Below are positions 53,598 to 62,925 of a DNA stretch of 64,000 nt, one piece after another. The notes under the pieces were generated by a model. It saw only the letters and a program-made list of their open reading frames with translations, did no database searches and was not told the DNA's origin. Origin of the DNA: Xenorhabdus eapokensis (GTDB lineage: Bacteria; Pseudomonadota; Gammaproteobacteria; Enterobacterales; Enterobacteriaceae). Location: the NCBI RefSeq assembly GCF_001908105.1, contig NZ_MKGQ01000008.1, positions 1-64,000 of the forward strand, written 5' to 3'. Position 1 is the first letter of the stretch, and every line of letters begins with the position of its first letter. The translations under genes and the position numbers were made by a program.

Positions 53598-54719
53598 TTA
53601 TATTTTTCTAATTGCATTTAACGCAATCTCAATATCATGAATTGATAAATTTTTATCAAAAGAAGCCCGCACAAATTTACTGTGTAATATATGAGGGGAT
53701 AAAAACGGTGTATGTTGAGCAGTTCCTTCCCATAAGTTAATTCCTTGATCTCTTAATTTTTTTACTCCATCAGAAGCGGAACAATTTTTAAATTGAAAGG
53801 CTGCTATACCTTGTATATATGAATCAGGAAAAAGTATTTTAATACTTTTAATTTTCTTTAATTCCTCAAGAAAAAACACGAAATTTTCATTATTATAATC
53901 ACTATCATTAATTCTTATTTTCAATGCATTATTGAAACCACAAATAGAAACAAGACTCCTTTCTGATCTTTCAAAACTCTTCGCTGTATTTACAGTCAAA
54001 CATTTATTAAAATTATCTGTATAACCTACATGAAGATCAAAAAAATCGTAACTAAGTTTGCTTGATAATTTTTTTGAGACAAATGCAAACCCTACTCCTC
54101 TAGGACCACTAATAAATTTACGACTAGCACCAGTTAAAAGATCACATTGTATTTTTTTTACATCAATGGGTAATTGACCTATTGATTGGCATGCGTCAAC
54201 TATATAAGCAATGTCTTTATTTTTTAATAGCTCACCAATTTCCTCTATGGGATTAATAATACCACAGCATGAAGGCATATGCGTAATACTTACAATTGAA
54301 ACATTATCAGATAAATTATTTCTCATCCATTCCAAGTCAATAGTAAAATTTGAAATTGAGGGGATTCGTCGTAGTTTTAAATTATACTTATTGGATAAAA
54401 ATGAGAAATATATTACATTAGCTGCATATTCTGAATCACTAATCCATATTTCCGATTTTTCTTTAACACGTAACATTCTAATAATACTAACCCATGCATC
54501 TGTTGCACTAGTAAACAATGCCACATTTTCTGGATCACAATTCATCAATTGTGCACAATTATTATAAACTTCACTATTTAAAATAGATTCATACTTCAAC
54601 TCAGTTTCATAACTACCTATTTTGAATTCAGAAAATAAATAATTCTTCATAATTTCATGAGTTGAATCATGAATTATTCCAGAGCCGGCTGTATTCATGT
54701 GAACTCTCATATCAAGCAT
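53598..54719 (-). CDS. Class V PLP-dependent enzyme of the biosynthetic operon
   Basis: A 373-residue fold-type I PLP enzyme of aminotransferase class V. Asp175 in VDACQSIGQLPIDV should bind the pyridine nitrogen, and Lys201 in TGASRKFISGPRGVGF is the Schiff-base lysine. The C-terminal VRASFDKN supplies the usual substrate-carboxylate Arg. The catalytic-cysteine loop of cysteine desulfurases is not visible; the layout is closer to isopenicillin-N-epimerase/EgtE-type members. Possible reactions are transamination, beta-lyase or epimerase chemistry on an amino-acid substrate. Last gene of the operon; its start overlaps the MFS stop by 8 bases. Confidence 0.8.
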   Translation of the reverse strand: MLDMRVHMNTAGSGIIHDSTHEIMKNYLFSEFKIGSYETELKYESILNSEVYNNCAQLMNCDPENVALFTSATDAWVSIIRMLRVKEKSEIWISDSEYAANVIYFSFLSNKYNLKLRRIPSISNFTIDLEWMRNNLSDNVSIVSITHMPSCCGIINPIEEIGELLKNKDIAYIVDACQSIGQLPIDVKKIQCDLLTGASRKFISGPRGVGFAFVSKKLSSKLSYDFFDLHVGYTDNFNKCLTVNTAKSFERSERSLVSICGFNNALKIRINDSDYNNENFVFFLEELKKIKSIKILFPDSYIQGIAAFQFKNCSASDGVKKLRDQGINLWEGTAQHTPFLSPHILHSKFVRASFDKNLSIHDIEIALNAIRKI

Positions 54720-55932
54720 TATCCTTCCATAAAATTTTGTTCTTCTTTATTAAAATCAAAAAAACAGAAATAAACAATAAAAACATTCCAACAAATAACC
54801 AAGGTGAAATCATTTCATTTTCCATCATATAAAAAGCGATAGATGGTGTTATCATCACCCCTATATTCACACCAGCAGAATAAAAACCCAAATTTCTATC
54901 AACATTTTCACTAGAAGATATACCACTAATATAATGCGTTATAGCAGGAAATATTATCATCTCCCCCAAAGACCATAATAAAGTCGCTATTATTAGAAAA
55001 ATAATACTATGGCTAGCAACCATTAATGCGAATCCTCCTGCTGCCAACAAAAGTCCCCAAATTAATGAAACCCTACTATTTATATCATTCATTCTTTTAT
55101 TAATAGGAAGCTCAAACAAAATAACAAGAAACGCATTAACAAAGAAAATAACACCAACAAAATAACTTGGAAGTGATGTATAATTTATTATATATGCAGA
55201 AAGAAATGTCGGTGGAAGAGCATATGCAATATGTATAGGCAAAACAGAAGAAAGAATAAAAGCTAATCTTGGATAATGATATTTTTTATCTTCTATAATT
55301 TCACATTCCTTTTTTACACAATTATTTTCATTATCGCTATCAAGCTCTCTATTCAGAGCATTTTTAATATTCATAGAGAAAATATAAAAAGCAAGAGAGA
55401 ACAAAGCAAAGACTGAATTAACTAAAAAAACAAATATAGGACTAATGGAAAATATAATACCACCAACAAAAGGACCAATAGCCATACCTATATTTATAGC
55501 AAGTCTATTACATGAAAAAGCAACTTTCCTTGTTAAATAATCTGAATTTGAAACAGTTTCAGAATATGAGGCTGGAGTAAAAGATTCATAACTAATCCCC
55601 CAAAGAAAAGAAAAGAAAATTATTGTATGATAAGAATCCAAGAACGGGATAAAAAATAATATAATAGATGTAAATAATAATGAAAAAACAATAATCTTAC
55701 TGGAACCAAATTTTTTAATGAAATATCCTATAATAAGATCACAAAGTAACGCACCTGCACCAAAAACACCAACTAATACACCAGCTTGAATCGCATTTAA
55801 TGATTTCTCCTGTATAAGATACGCTGCAAAAAATGGGAACCCCATAGTTCCCATTCTGAATGAAAGAGTTGCAAAAAATAATGATCTAAGCTTTACGTTC
55901 AATTCACGTATAGTTGCTATTGTATCAAACAT
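54712..55932 (-). CDS. MFS transporter of the biosynthetic operon
   Basis: A 406-residue membrane protein with about 12 helices and a charged central loop (about 190-215), the major-facilitator pattern. The loop-2-3 motif appears as GYFIKKFGSSKII. No close match to a drug pump of known substrate is recognised. Its overlap with both neighbouring genes (8 bases at each end) suggests that it exports, and protects the cell from, the product of the operon. Start at 55932 is the first ATG. Confidence 0.82.
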   Translation of the reverse strand: MFDTIATIRELNVKLRSLFFATLSFRMGTMGFPFFAAYLIQEKSLNAIQAGVLVGVFGAGALLCDLIIGYFIKKFGSSKIIVFSLLFTSIILFFIPFLDSYHTIIFFSFLWGISYESFTPASYSETVSNSDYLTRKVAFSCNRLAINIGMAIGPFVGGIIFSISPIFVFLVNSVFALFSLAFYIFSMNIKNALNRELDSDNENNCVKKECEIIEDKKYHYPRLAFILSSVLPIHIAYALPPTFLSAYIINYTSLPSYFVGVIFFVNAFLVILFELPINKRMNDINSRVSLIWGLLLAAGGFALMVASHSIIFLIIATLLWSLGEMIIFPAITHYISGISSSENVDRNLGFYSAGVNIGVMITPSIAFYMMENEMISPWLFVGMFLLFISVFLILIKKNKILWKDNA

Positions 55933-57181
55933 TTAAATCATACACCCCATCTTTGATTGAATCAATTTTTTGATAATCTAATTCTATAGCAGTTATTTCA
56001 TCAGAATAAACAAATATTCTTAGAGGACTTGATAAGAGATCAATAGTTGGTGTTATTTTCCTACCAACACCATATTTTACAACCAATTTAAAAACCGTAT
56101 CCAATTCTTTAATTTCATTAACTATCCTTTCATTAATCTCTGTTATTACTCCATTAAGTTTAGTTGATGTATTTAGAACACATGCCTCTTTTAATTTTAC
56201 ATATGTTTTACCAGAAAAATTCTTCAAAAACCTATCAGGTGAACAATAAGAAATGTAAGTAATTCTTGCCTGATTGTTGCCTAAGACAATATCATGAAAA
56301 TCAGGTTCCATATTTCCATTTAGACGGGCCCCTATTTCTACTAGAGCAGGCCCTCCATTAGTCAATATAACTTCTGCATGAGCTGGACCATTCATTATAC
56401 CTAGTGCTGGTAAAACCTTATAGATATAATCAACAAGTAATTTTGCCTCATAAGTGCTTTCATCAATCAACACATCTCTATCATATATTTTCTTTCCTCC
56501 ATAAACCATTTTTTTAACATATTTCCATATTCCACAAATATAAATATGGCCACCACAACTTACTGTATCAACTATATATTCGTCACCATCAAGAAAAGAT
56601 TGAACCAATATCTCTTCATTATCAACACCAAATATATCTTTATTTTTCAAAACAACATCACAAGCATCAATAACATCCCTTTCATTAAAACAAATGGTAA
56701 CACCATCAGTTGAAGCTGAACTTAATGGTTTTACTACACATGGATATCCATTTTTATTATTAACCCAATTAATAATATCACTCTTGTCTGATGACTTAAT
56801 TTGATAAGCTGCTTTAATGTTATTTTCATGAAGTGTTTCAATCATATCATACTTATTTCTCCTAGAACTTGACAATCTAGTTCCATTTGAATTTTTTAAG
56901 TTAAGTGATTCACTTAATAAGTCAGCTAAAGTTACCCCTGGCTCCTGTCCAGCAATAACTGCAATTACTTCCTTTTCTTTCAACGAATTTATAATTTCAT
57001 TTAAATTATAACCAGTATAAACTAAATTTAGCTCATATTCTGACAAATTAGGTCCCAACATTGATGGCATCAATTCAGGTGTACTTTGTACGTGTATGAG
57101 AGAGATCCCATTTTCTTTAAAAAAACGAGGTAAAAAATTACCACTAGAATAAACATCAACTAAGGCAACATATTCTTTCAT
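55925..57181 (-). CDS. ATP-grasp ligase (L-amino-acid-ligase type)
   Basis: A 418-residue ATP-grasp enzyme. The N-terminal pre-ATP-grasp domain (about 1-110) is followed by RRNKYDMIETLHENNI, the ATP-lysine segment YPCVVKPLSSASTDGVTIC, and the metal-binding end HAEVILTNGGPALVEIGARLN (Glu and Asn ligands). This layout is shared with BacD-like L-amino-acid ligases, which join two amino acids through an acyl phosphate. Substrates cannot be predicted. It starts 19 bases after the PRODH-like gene and overlaps the MFS gene, supporting one transcript. Confidence 0.82.
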   Translation of the reverse strand: MKEYVALVDVYSSGNFLPRFFKENGISLIHVQSTPELMPSMLGPNLSEYELNLVYTGYNLNEIINSLKEKEVIAVIAGQEPGVTLADLLSESLNLKNSNGTRLSSSRRNKYDMIETLHENNIKAAYQIKSSDKSDIINWVNNKNGYPCVVKPLSSASTDGVTICFNERDVIDACDVVLKNKDIFGVDNEEILVQSFLDGDEYIVDTVSCGGHIYICGIWKYVKKMVYGGKKIYDRDVLIDESTYEAKLLVDYIYKVLPALGIMNGPAHAEVILTNGGPALVEIGARLNGNMEPDFHDIVLGNNQARITYISYCSPDRFLKNFSGKTYVKLKEACVLNTSTKLNGVITEINERIVNEIKELDTVFKLVVKYGVGRKITPTIDLLSSPLRIFVYSDEITAIELDYQKIDSIKDGVYDLNV

Positions 57182-57200
57182 TCATTTTTTCCACTTATTT

Positions 57201-58172
57201 CTAGTACTGGTGATTATATAAGTTATTGATCCTACCATTTAAATATATATCATTAAATGCCTGATAAATATTTTCAGGGGATTCTGCTAAACGATGCATA
57301 AAATGCAAATACCAATTGTAACCATAAACACATGCAATTCGTGGTTTAATGGTAAAAAAGTCTCTGGAGCTTTTTATCAACTCAGGCCTCACTCCATGAA
57401 GCATTTCATGTTCTCCTTTCTTATGTATACCTTCTCCTCTAATCATCTCTACCAGCTTTGGATCCTGAGTTGCATAAGCAAATATATTATTATTATTAGC
57501 TATATTTGTTAAAATTTCCAAGTATCTCTTATCAAGTTTGCTTCCCCTAGGGAGAGAGATCTTTCTAGATTCATCATAAACTCCCTTTACTAATCTAATT
57601 TTACATCCAGTTTTAAGAACATCTTTTATATCATCATCAGTTCTATTTAATTGTGCCTGTAATGTTATCCCTAAGTTACTAAACTTCTTCCTAAGTGCGA
57701 AGAAAATGTCAAGAATTATATCAGTCCACTTAGACCTTTCCATACTAATAATTATTGATATATCTTTTTTTATAGCTTTTTCACAAATTTTCTCACAATT
57801 TAAGATAGCAATTTCTTTTGAAATTCCTGAACCCAAATTAGATAAGTCAAATCCTAACTGAGGTTTACTCTCAATTCCATCTTCTATGCGGTCAATCAAA
57901 TTAAGATATTCATTAACTATTGTATTTACTTCAGATATTGAGGAAGCTTCTTCTCCTGCAAATTCTACTCCCGTGTTATATCCTATATTTTCTAAATTTT
58001 TTAATCTTTCAAACAATTCAGAATAATTTCCTCCTACAATATATCTATTTGCTGCTGGCTTTAAAAAATCCTGAAAAACTTTTGATGAAATAAATAATTC
58101 TCTTAAAAAAGAGTCTGCTGCAAGACTCTTAAGTGCCTTGGTCGTCATTTCTTTTTTCTCAAAATCATTCAT
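57201..58172 (-). CDS. Proline-dehydrogenase-like flavoenzyme, divergent substrate site
   Basis: A 323-residue monofunctional PRODH-fold protein. Family landmarks: LQAQLNRTDDDIKDVL, KIRLVKGVYDES, FAYATQDPKLVEM, HEMLHGVRPEL and YGYNWYLHFMHRLAESPEN. PRODH normally oxidises L-proline to pyrroline-5-carboxylate with FAD. By eye several usual proline-site residues differ: the Lys of the ISVKLS-like strand is Asp109, the Asp of the IDMEDS-like strand is Ser143, and the first Arg of the RR pair is His293 (Arg294 kept). A changed substrate is therefore likely. ATG 58172 is chosen, with AAGGGGA upstream. Second gene of the operon. Confidence 0.82.
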   Translation of the reverse strand: MNDFEKKEMTTKALKSLAADSFLRELFISSKVFQDFLKPAANRYIVGGNYSELFERLKNLENIGYNTGVEFAGEEASSISEVNTIVNEYLNLIDRIEDGIESKPQLGFDLSNLGSGISKEIAILNCEKICEKAIKKDISIIISMERSKWTDIILDIFFALRKKFSNLGITLQAQLNRTDDDIKDVLKTGCKIRLVKGVYDESRKISLPRGSKLDKRYLEILTNIANNNNIFAYATQDPKLVEMIRGEGIHKKGEHEMLHGVRPELIKSSRDFFTIKPRIACVYGYNWYLHFMHRLAESPENIYQAFNDIYLNGRINNLYNHQY

Positions 58173-58196
58173 AAACAATCCCCTTTTTAATATAAT

Positions 58197-59246
58197 TTAT
58201 TGAACAGATAAAATATATTTTGCAAAACTGTTATTCACTTCACATTTTTTATTTAACCTTTTATATTCTCTATATTTTTTAGAATAACTAAGAAGTGTTT
58301 CTTCATTTTTGCTTTTACGTGTAAATATCCCCCCCCATAAACGATCCCACTTGGCGTAATTAGTATCCTTCATTAAAAGAACATGTGCTTTTTTCATATT
58401 CCAATGTGGAATACCTGGATGTAAATGATGAACCAAATGATAGTTATCATTATGTCTACCAAAAAAGAAATTTTCCCACCATGCTCCTTTACGATTTCTA
58501 GTTAACAATAGAGCTTCATCTTCAGATTCAGGCAATGGATAATGCTCGGAAAGCTCTACTATCCAACCTATTGCAACTGCAAATGTAAATAATGGCACTA
58601 ACCAAAAAGCTAAAAAATACAATATAATATCAAAATATATACAAACTGATAAAATAACAATCCAATATAATATAAATGGAATTGATTCCTTTTCTCTTTT
58701 TTCGTTATTTTTTATCTTTATTCTATCTTTTATTATATATTGTATATATTTTAAAGTTCTGTACCCTGTTAGAGCTAATAGAATGTTTTTAATAAAAAAT
58801 TCCTTTGAACTTTTATTTGCATCATACAATCCACATTGTATATGAAAATTATAATCTGGATCTTTATCTTTATCCCCTAAATAAACGTGATGATATTTAA
58901 TATGCGAATAACTATAAGAATTATAAAGATGAAAGATTAAATAACCAGACAAGTAAGTTCCAGCTACATAATTCAATACCTTGTTTTTAGCTAATATATT
59001 GTGAGATGACTCATGCAATATATTAGATAATGCTCTTTGTGTCGAACCAATCACAAACAATGAAATAGGATAAAACCAATAACTGATACCAAGTGTTAGA
59101 TATATTGATATGGCTATAAGAGAGTAATCCTTTAAGATAGCTAACAACCAGTGATAATTATCTTGTTTACATAAAGGTTTTAGTTCTCTAATTACATATT
59201 TTGATATTCTATATCTATTAGATATCTCTATGTTTTTTGAACTCAT
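58197..59246 (-). CDS. Membrane fatty-acid-desaturase-type di-iron enzyme
   Basis: A 349-residue membrane di-iron oxygenase/desaturase. Three histidine boxes are present: HESSH (78-82), HIKYHH (115-120) and HNDNYHLVHHLHPGIP (265-280). Hydrophobic segments flank them (about 33-65, 92-108, 190-230). Members of this superfamily desaturate or hydroxylate acyl chains, carotenoids and, in the case of rhizobitoxine RtxC, an amino-acid side chain. Clustered with amino-acid-type enzymes, an amino-acid substrate is a reasonable guess. A near-perfect AAAGGAGG lies before the ATG. First gene of the operon. Confidence 0.83.
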   Translation of the reverse strand: MSSKNIEISNRYRISKYVIRELKPLCKQDNYHWLLAILKDYSLIAISIYLTLGISYWFYPISLFVIGSTQRALSNILHESSHNILAKNKVLNYVAGTYLSGYLIFHLYNSYSYSHIKYHHVYLGDKDKDPDYNFHIQCGLYDANKSSKEFFIKNILLALTGYRTLKYIQYIIKDRIKIKNNEKREKESIPFILYWIVILSVCIYFDIILYFLAFWLVPLFTFAVAIGWIVELSEHYPLPESEDEALLLTRNRKGAWWENFFFGRHNDNYHLVHHLHPGIPHWNMKKAHVLLMKDTNYAKWDRLWGGIFTRKSKNEETLLSYSKKYREYKRLNKKCEVNNSFAKYILSVQ

Positions 59247-59754
59247 AATTCCTCCTTTGCTACTAAGTAAAAATCACACCATGATATTAATAATATATTT
59301 TCACTAATAAAAGCTTCACATAATTTTTACTAGCATATCTAATTCCGCGGCGAAATTAGATATATATTCATAACCACAAACATTTACTTCAAAGGCAAAT
59401 TATAATTATCTACATTAAACAAAATTTCATTATTACACAAAGATATAATCACTCTTATAAAACTATAAATTCATATATAATATATGTGTAAATATTTAAT
59501 TGTTAGTTTATAGTTTCACCACTAAATATTTTTTATAGTTTCATTAAACAGACACTAAGTTTATAGAGCAAAAAATAAAATAACAAATACACCACATAAA
59601 CACAACAAGAATCATAAAAAATCAACATTCTAATTAAGTTTATTTTTTATCACGCTGCATAACGAATTTAGGTATAGTGTAAAAAGCATACAATGTGTTT
59701 CTCTCTTCTCTGTAACTTCCTGAGATGGCTTTTTACCTTTCCTTTTAATTCCTG
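59247..59754. other. AT-rich upstream region of the biosynthetic operon
   Basis: About 500 bases of very AT-rich DNA with no coding frame. It must hold the promoter of the leftward operon. The composition gives many promoter-like matches and I cannot single one out; no regulator gene is adjacent. Confidence 0.5.
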
Positions 59755-59840
59755 CTAACTTATTACCGTTGACGAACAACGAATGACATTTTTCAGTTCA
59801 CCATCAAGATACTCAACTGGATTCAATTTCGGTGAATTTT
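59755..59840 (-). pseudogene. IS630-type transposase C-terminal remnant
   Basis: On the minus strand NSPKLNPVEYLDGELKNVIR leads to a stop at 59755-59757. SPxLNPVEYL is the hallmark near the C-terminal catalytic Glu of IS630-family transposases. The frame is broken by a stop just upstream. It lies between the biosynthetic operon and the invasin gene, marking past transposition at this boundary. Confidence 0.75.
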
Positions 59841-60055
59841 AGCAGGGCATTTACCCTGACGATTATTTCCAAGAGGCTTACTTTTTATTCCTTCCTTAAT
59901 AAGCTCTTAGCTAAAATCATCAATGTTTTAACTTATTGAGTTATTGAGCTATTGAAAATCATTATCACGTGATAACTATTTTTAATAACGCAAAAATAAA
60001 ATACATCACTATTATCACAATAGGGTTAACTCCGTGTTATTTAGGATTATTTAAT

Positions 60056-62881
60056 ATGAGGTGTGTGAATATGTTATCATATATTGGTAAAGTCATATTT
60101 TTACTCTTTTTTCTTTACTCGTTATTGATACCCTATACGATAACGAACTCCTTTGCAGAAGGGGATCTTAGAACTGAAAGATATACGAAAAAAGCAGATG
60201 AGAACGATAATATTGGCGTGCGAGTGAATGGATCAGGTAAAAAATATCTGAATTCGGATACGCGTAAAAATAGCGTAAAAGAAAACAATCACACCTCATA
60301 TGCTGATACACAAAATGTTATTGCTAAAAACCTCCAAATGGCCGGTAATTTCCTGTCATCTTCACCTTCAGAATTGGCCGAACACGCCAAATCCTATGCG
60401 TTAGGCCAAGTTAACGGCCTGGTAACGTCTGAAGCACAAAAATGGTTATCACAGTTTGGTACGGCCAGAATTAATTTTGGACTGGATAAAAAGGGAGCGC
60501 GAAAAAACGGCTCACTCGATCTTTTACTGCCACTTTATGATAATAAAGCGGATTGGCTGTTCTTTTCCCAGCTTGGTTATCGCAACAAAGACAGTCGGGA
60601 TACCATCAACGTAGGATTGGGTGGTCGTTATTTCTATCAGGACTGGATGTATGGCCTGAATACCTTTTATGACAATGACCTGACGGGCAAAAACCAGCGT
60701 CTTGGGCTGGGTGGAGAAGTGTGGGCAGACAACATTAAACTGGCTGCTAATACCTATTTTCGTGTCAGTAACTGGAAAAACTCACGGGATTTTGTCGGTT
60801 ATTACGAACGCCCCGCCAACGGTTATGACATTAGTGGAGAGTTTTTCTTACCTGCTTACCCTAATCTGGGCGCCAAGCTGACTTATGAGCAATATTTTGG
60901 CGATGAGGTGACTTTATTCGATCGTGACACCAAACAGAAAAACCCCGTCCTGGCTACCTTGGGGCTGTCTTACACCCCAGTTCCGCTATTTACTCTGGGT
61001 GTGGATTATAAACAAGGAAACGGGCACAACGAAACACAATTTTTGGCGAACTTAAGCTATAGATTGGGTGTTCCCCTGAGTGTGCAGTTATCGCCAGAAA
61101 ACGTGGCGACGGCAAGGACATTAGCGGGCAGCCGTTATGATCTGGTAGAAAGAAATAACCATATCGTGCTTGAGCATCAGGCAAAGCCAGCCGCTCAATT
61201 GTCGCTGCCGGAGGTTATCACCGGCTATAGTGGAAGTCAGCAGGAGATTACCGCCAAGTTCTCTTCTGAGTCTCCGCTTAAGCAGATCCATTGGGCAACC
61301 AACAAAGATTTTGAACAACACGGTGGGAAACTCTCTTCCAAGACCGGCAACACCATCAACGTTACCCTGCCAGCCTATTTATCTGGCGATAACCAAAATA
61401 ACAATTACCCCATTTATGCTGTTGCTGAATGGGAAAATAACCAAAAATCAGCGCCTGCTGAAATGCGTGTCATTGTCAGGCCGTTTATGCTGAAAAAACA
61501 GGAAGGCGCTAACTTTACTCCAGCAGGACCACTGCCTGCGACAGGAGATCAAAAGGACGGATATACGTTTGACCCTGTGATTACCTTTGATACGGACGCT
61601 AATGCACCGATAAAAAATGTCACCATCAATCATGTTCAGTGGATAACCGATCCTAAAATCGGCCCAGAGAGTGGGTTGAAGTTACTTGATTGGGGAACGT
61701 CGGATTCTGTGGTGCTTGATGAAAACGGGCGTTTCAAACAAAAACCGGTCTTAGTGAGTACAAACCCACATAAAGATGTCAAGGTGTACCTGCAAATAGA
61801 TAGCCAGCCTCCAGAATTAGTGGGCGAAGTTAGCTTTGGTGACAATCCAGCCAATTCCAAAGATTACAGTATTGGTCAGTCTGGTATTACGTCCGAGAAA
61901 TTGAAGTCCTTATCGGGCGGTGGTTACCAACAATATCAATTTATGGCGACTATCCTGGGTGGTGATGGCAAACCCGTTAAAGAGGGTACAGTCATTAGTG
62001 ATGCACATTGGAAGATAGATAAACCATCAGACGCCGGTAAAAATGGAATAATACTCACCCCAGATACTAAAACAGATAGCAAAGGAAACTTAAAGGCAAT
62101 CATCACCAGTACTAAGGCATTCAAAGGGGATGTAGTGGTTTCACTTCAGGTTGGGAAATATAAGTCTGTTCAATCACCAACGTCTACGGTAAATTTCGGA
62201 CTAGCAGGGATATCGCCAATAACATCGGACGTACCAAGCCCTATAGTGGTAGGTAGAACTTATAACCTGACAGTCACCGTTACGGATGGCGAGGGTAACC
62301 CGTTGCCTAATAAGACAGTTAACTGGCATACAGAGGTTGAGAATGGTGGTGACAAGAACGCGGTAAAAATCCCCGTAAGTAGTACAACCAATTCAAGCGG
62401 TAAAGCTACCGCAATATTGACCAGTAGTACTGACCAAGACGTTACAGTAACAGCTTCAGTGGATGGCATAGGAACAACGCAGCCTTTAACGGTGAATTTC
62501 GCATGGCCAACGTTCAGTCGCCCCATACCGACCGGCCAATCCCCTCAGGCACCCCAGCCAGTTATGCATGGTGGAACTGATTTTTATACATTTACTACGA
62601 CAATGTATGCTCCTGACGGGAGGCTTTTTGAAAATCCGTCAGAAGGCTCGCTGGGGCATGTTCCTATTAAATGGTGGTCAGAACTCGTTAATAACACCCC
62701 CCTAACTTTTACACCTCAAAAGAACACCCAACCATCTAGTGGAGAGGTGACAGTTCAAGTGACGAGTACTGAGAAAATTAAGATTCATATATGTGTTGGC
62801 ATAGGTATACCCCTAAAGCCAGGAGATATCCCTCCATCACGGAAATGTGTAGACCCTAACAACATGAAGGAGTTTAATTAA
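60056..62881 (+). CDS. Invasin/intimin-type inverse autotransporter
   Basis: A large surface protein (941 residues from the chosen ATG; a GTG at 59969 would make 970). A signal peptide (hydrophobic to about FAEG) precedes the inverse-autotransporter beta-barrel, roughly residues 90-375: SEAQKWLSQFGTARINFGLD, LNTFYDNDLTGKNQRLGLGG and the closing RTLAGSRYDLVERNNHIVL. The passenger consists of Ig-like domains, two of Big_1 type (TVTDGEGNPLPNKTVNWHT; TNSSGKATAILTSS). No LysM domain is seen. It should anchor in the outer membrane and display an adhesin. ATGs at 60056 and 60071 both have acceptable ribosome sites. Confidence 0.85.
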   Translation: MRCVNMLSYIGKVIFLLFFLYSLLIPYTITNSFAEGDLRTERYTKKADENDNIGVRVNGSGKKYLNSDTRKNSVKENNHTSYADTQNVIAKNLQMAGNFLSSSPSELAEHAKSYALGQVNGLVTSEAQKWLSQFGTARINFGLDKKGARKNGSLDLLLPLYDNKADWLFFSQLGYRNKDSRDTINVGLGGRYFYQDWMYGLNTFYDNDLTGKNQRLGLGGEVWADNIKLAANTYFRVSNWKNSRDFVGYYERPANGYDISGEFFLPAYPNLGAKLTYEQYFGDEVTLFDRDTKQKNPVLATLGLSYTPVPLFTLGVDYKQGNGHNETQFLANLSYRLGVPLSVQLSPENVATARTLAGSRYDLVERNNHIVLEHQAKPAAQLSLPEVITGYSGSQQEITAKFSSESPLKQIHWATNKDFEQHGGKLSSKTGNTINVTLPAYLSGDNQNNNYPIYAVAEWENNQKSAPAEMRVIVRPFMLKKQEGANFTPAGPLPATGDQKDGYTFDPVITFDTDANAPIKNVTINHVQWITDPKIGPESGLKLLDWGTSDSVVLDENGRFKQKPVLVSTNPHKDVKVYLQIDSQPPELVGEVSFGDNPANSKDYSIGQSGITSEKLKSLSGGGYQQYQFMATILGGDGKPVKEGTVISDAHWKIDKPSDAGKNGIILTPDTKTDSKGNLKAIITSTKAFKGDVVVSLQVGKYKSVQSPTSTVNFGLAGISPITSDVPSPIVVGRTYNLTVTVTDGEGNPLPNKTVNWHTEVENGGDKNAVKIPVSSTTNSSGKATAILTSSTDQDVTVTASVDGIGTTQPLTVNFAWPTFSRPIPTGQSPQAPQPVMHGGTDFYTFTTTMYAPDGRLFENPSEGSLGHVPIKWWSELVNNTPLTFTPQKNTQPSSGEVTVQVTSTEKIKIHICVGIGIPLKPGDIPPSRKCVDPNNMKEFN

Positions 62882-62925
62882 CTTCAATTTTAACTTTGCT
62901 TAAGCATAAGGACAGTTATTTTATC

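Noticed and set aside
54211..54567. 118-codon plus-strand frame in the biosynthetic operon
   Set aside because: Antisense to the PLP enzyme gene, whose active-site motifs are intact.
53598..54719. Cysteine desulfurase (IscS/SufS)
   Set aside because: Class V fold agrees, but the catalytic-Cys loop and its surroundings are absent and no Fe-S assembly genes are nearby.
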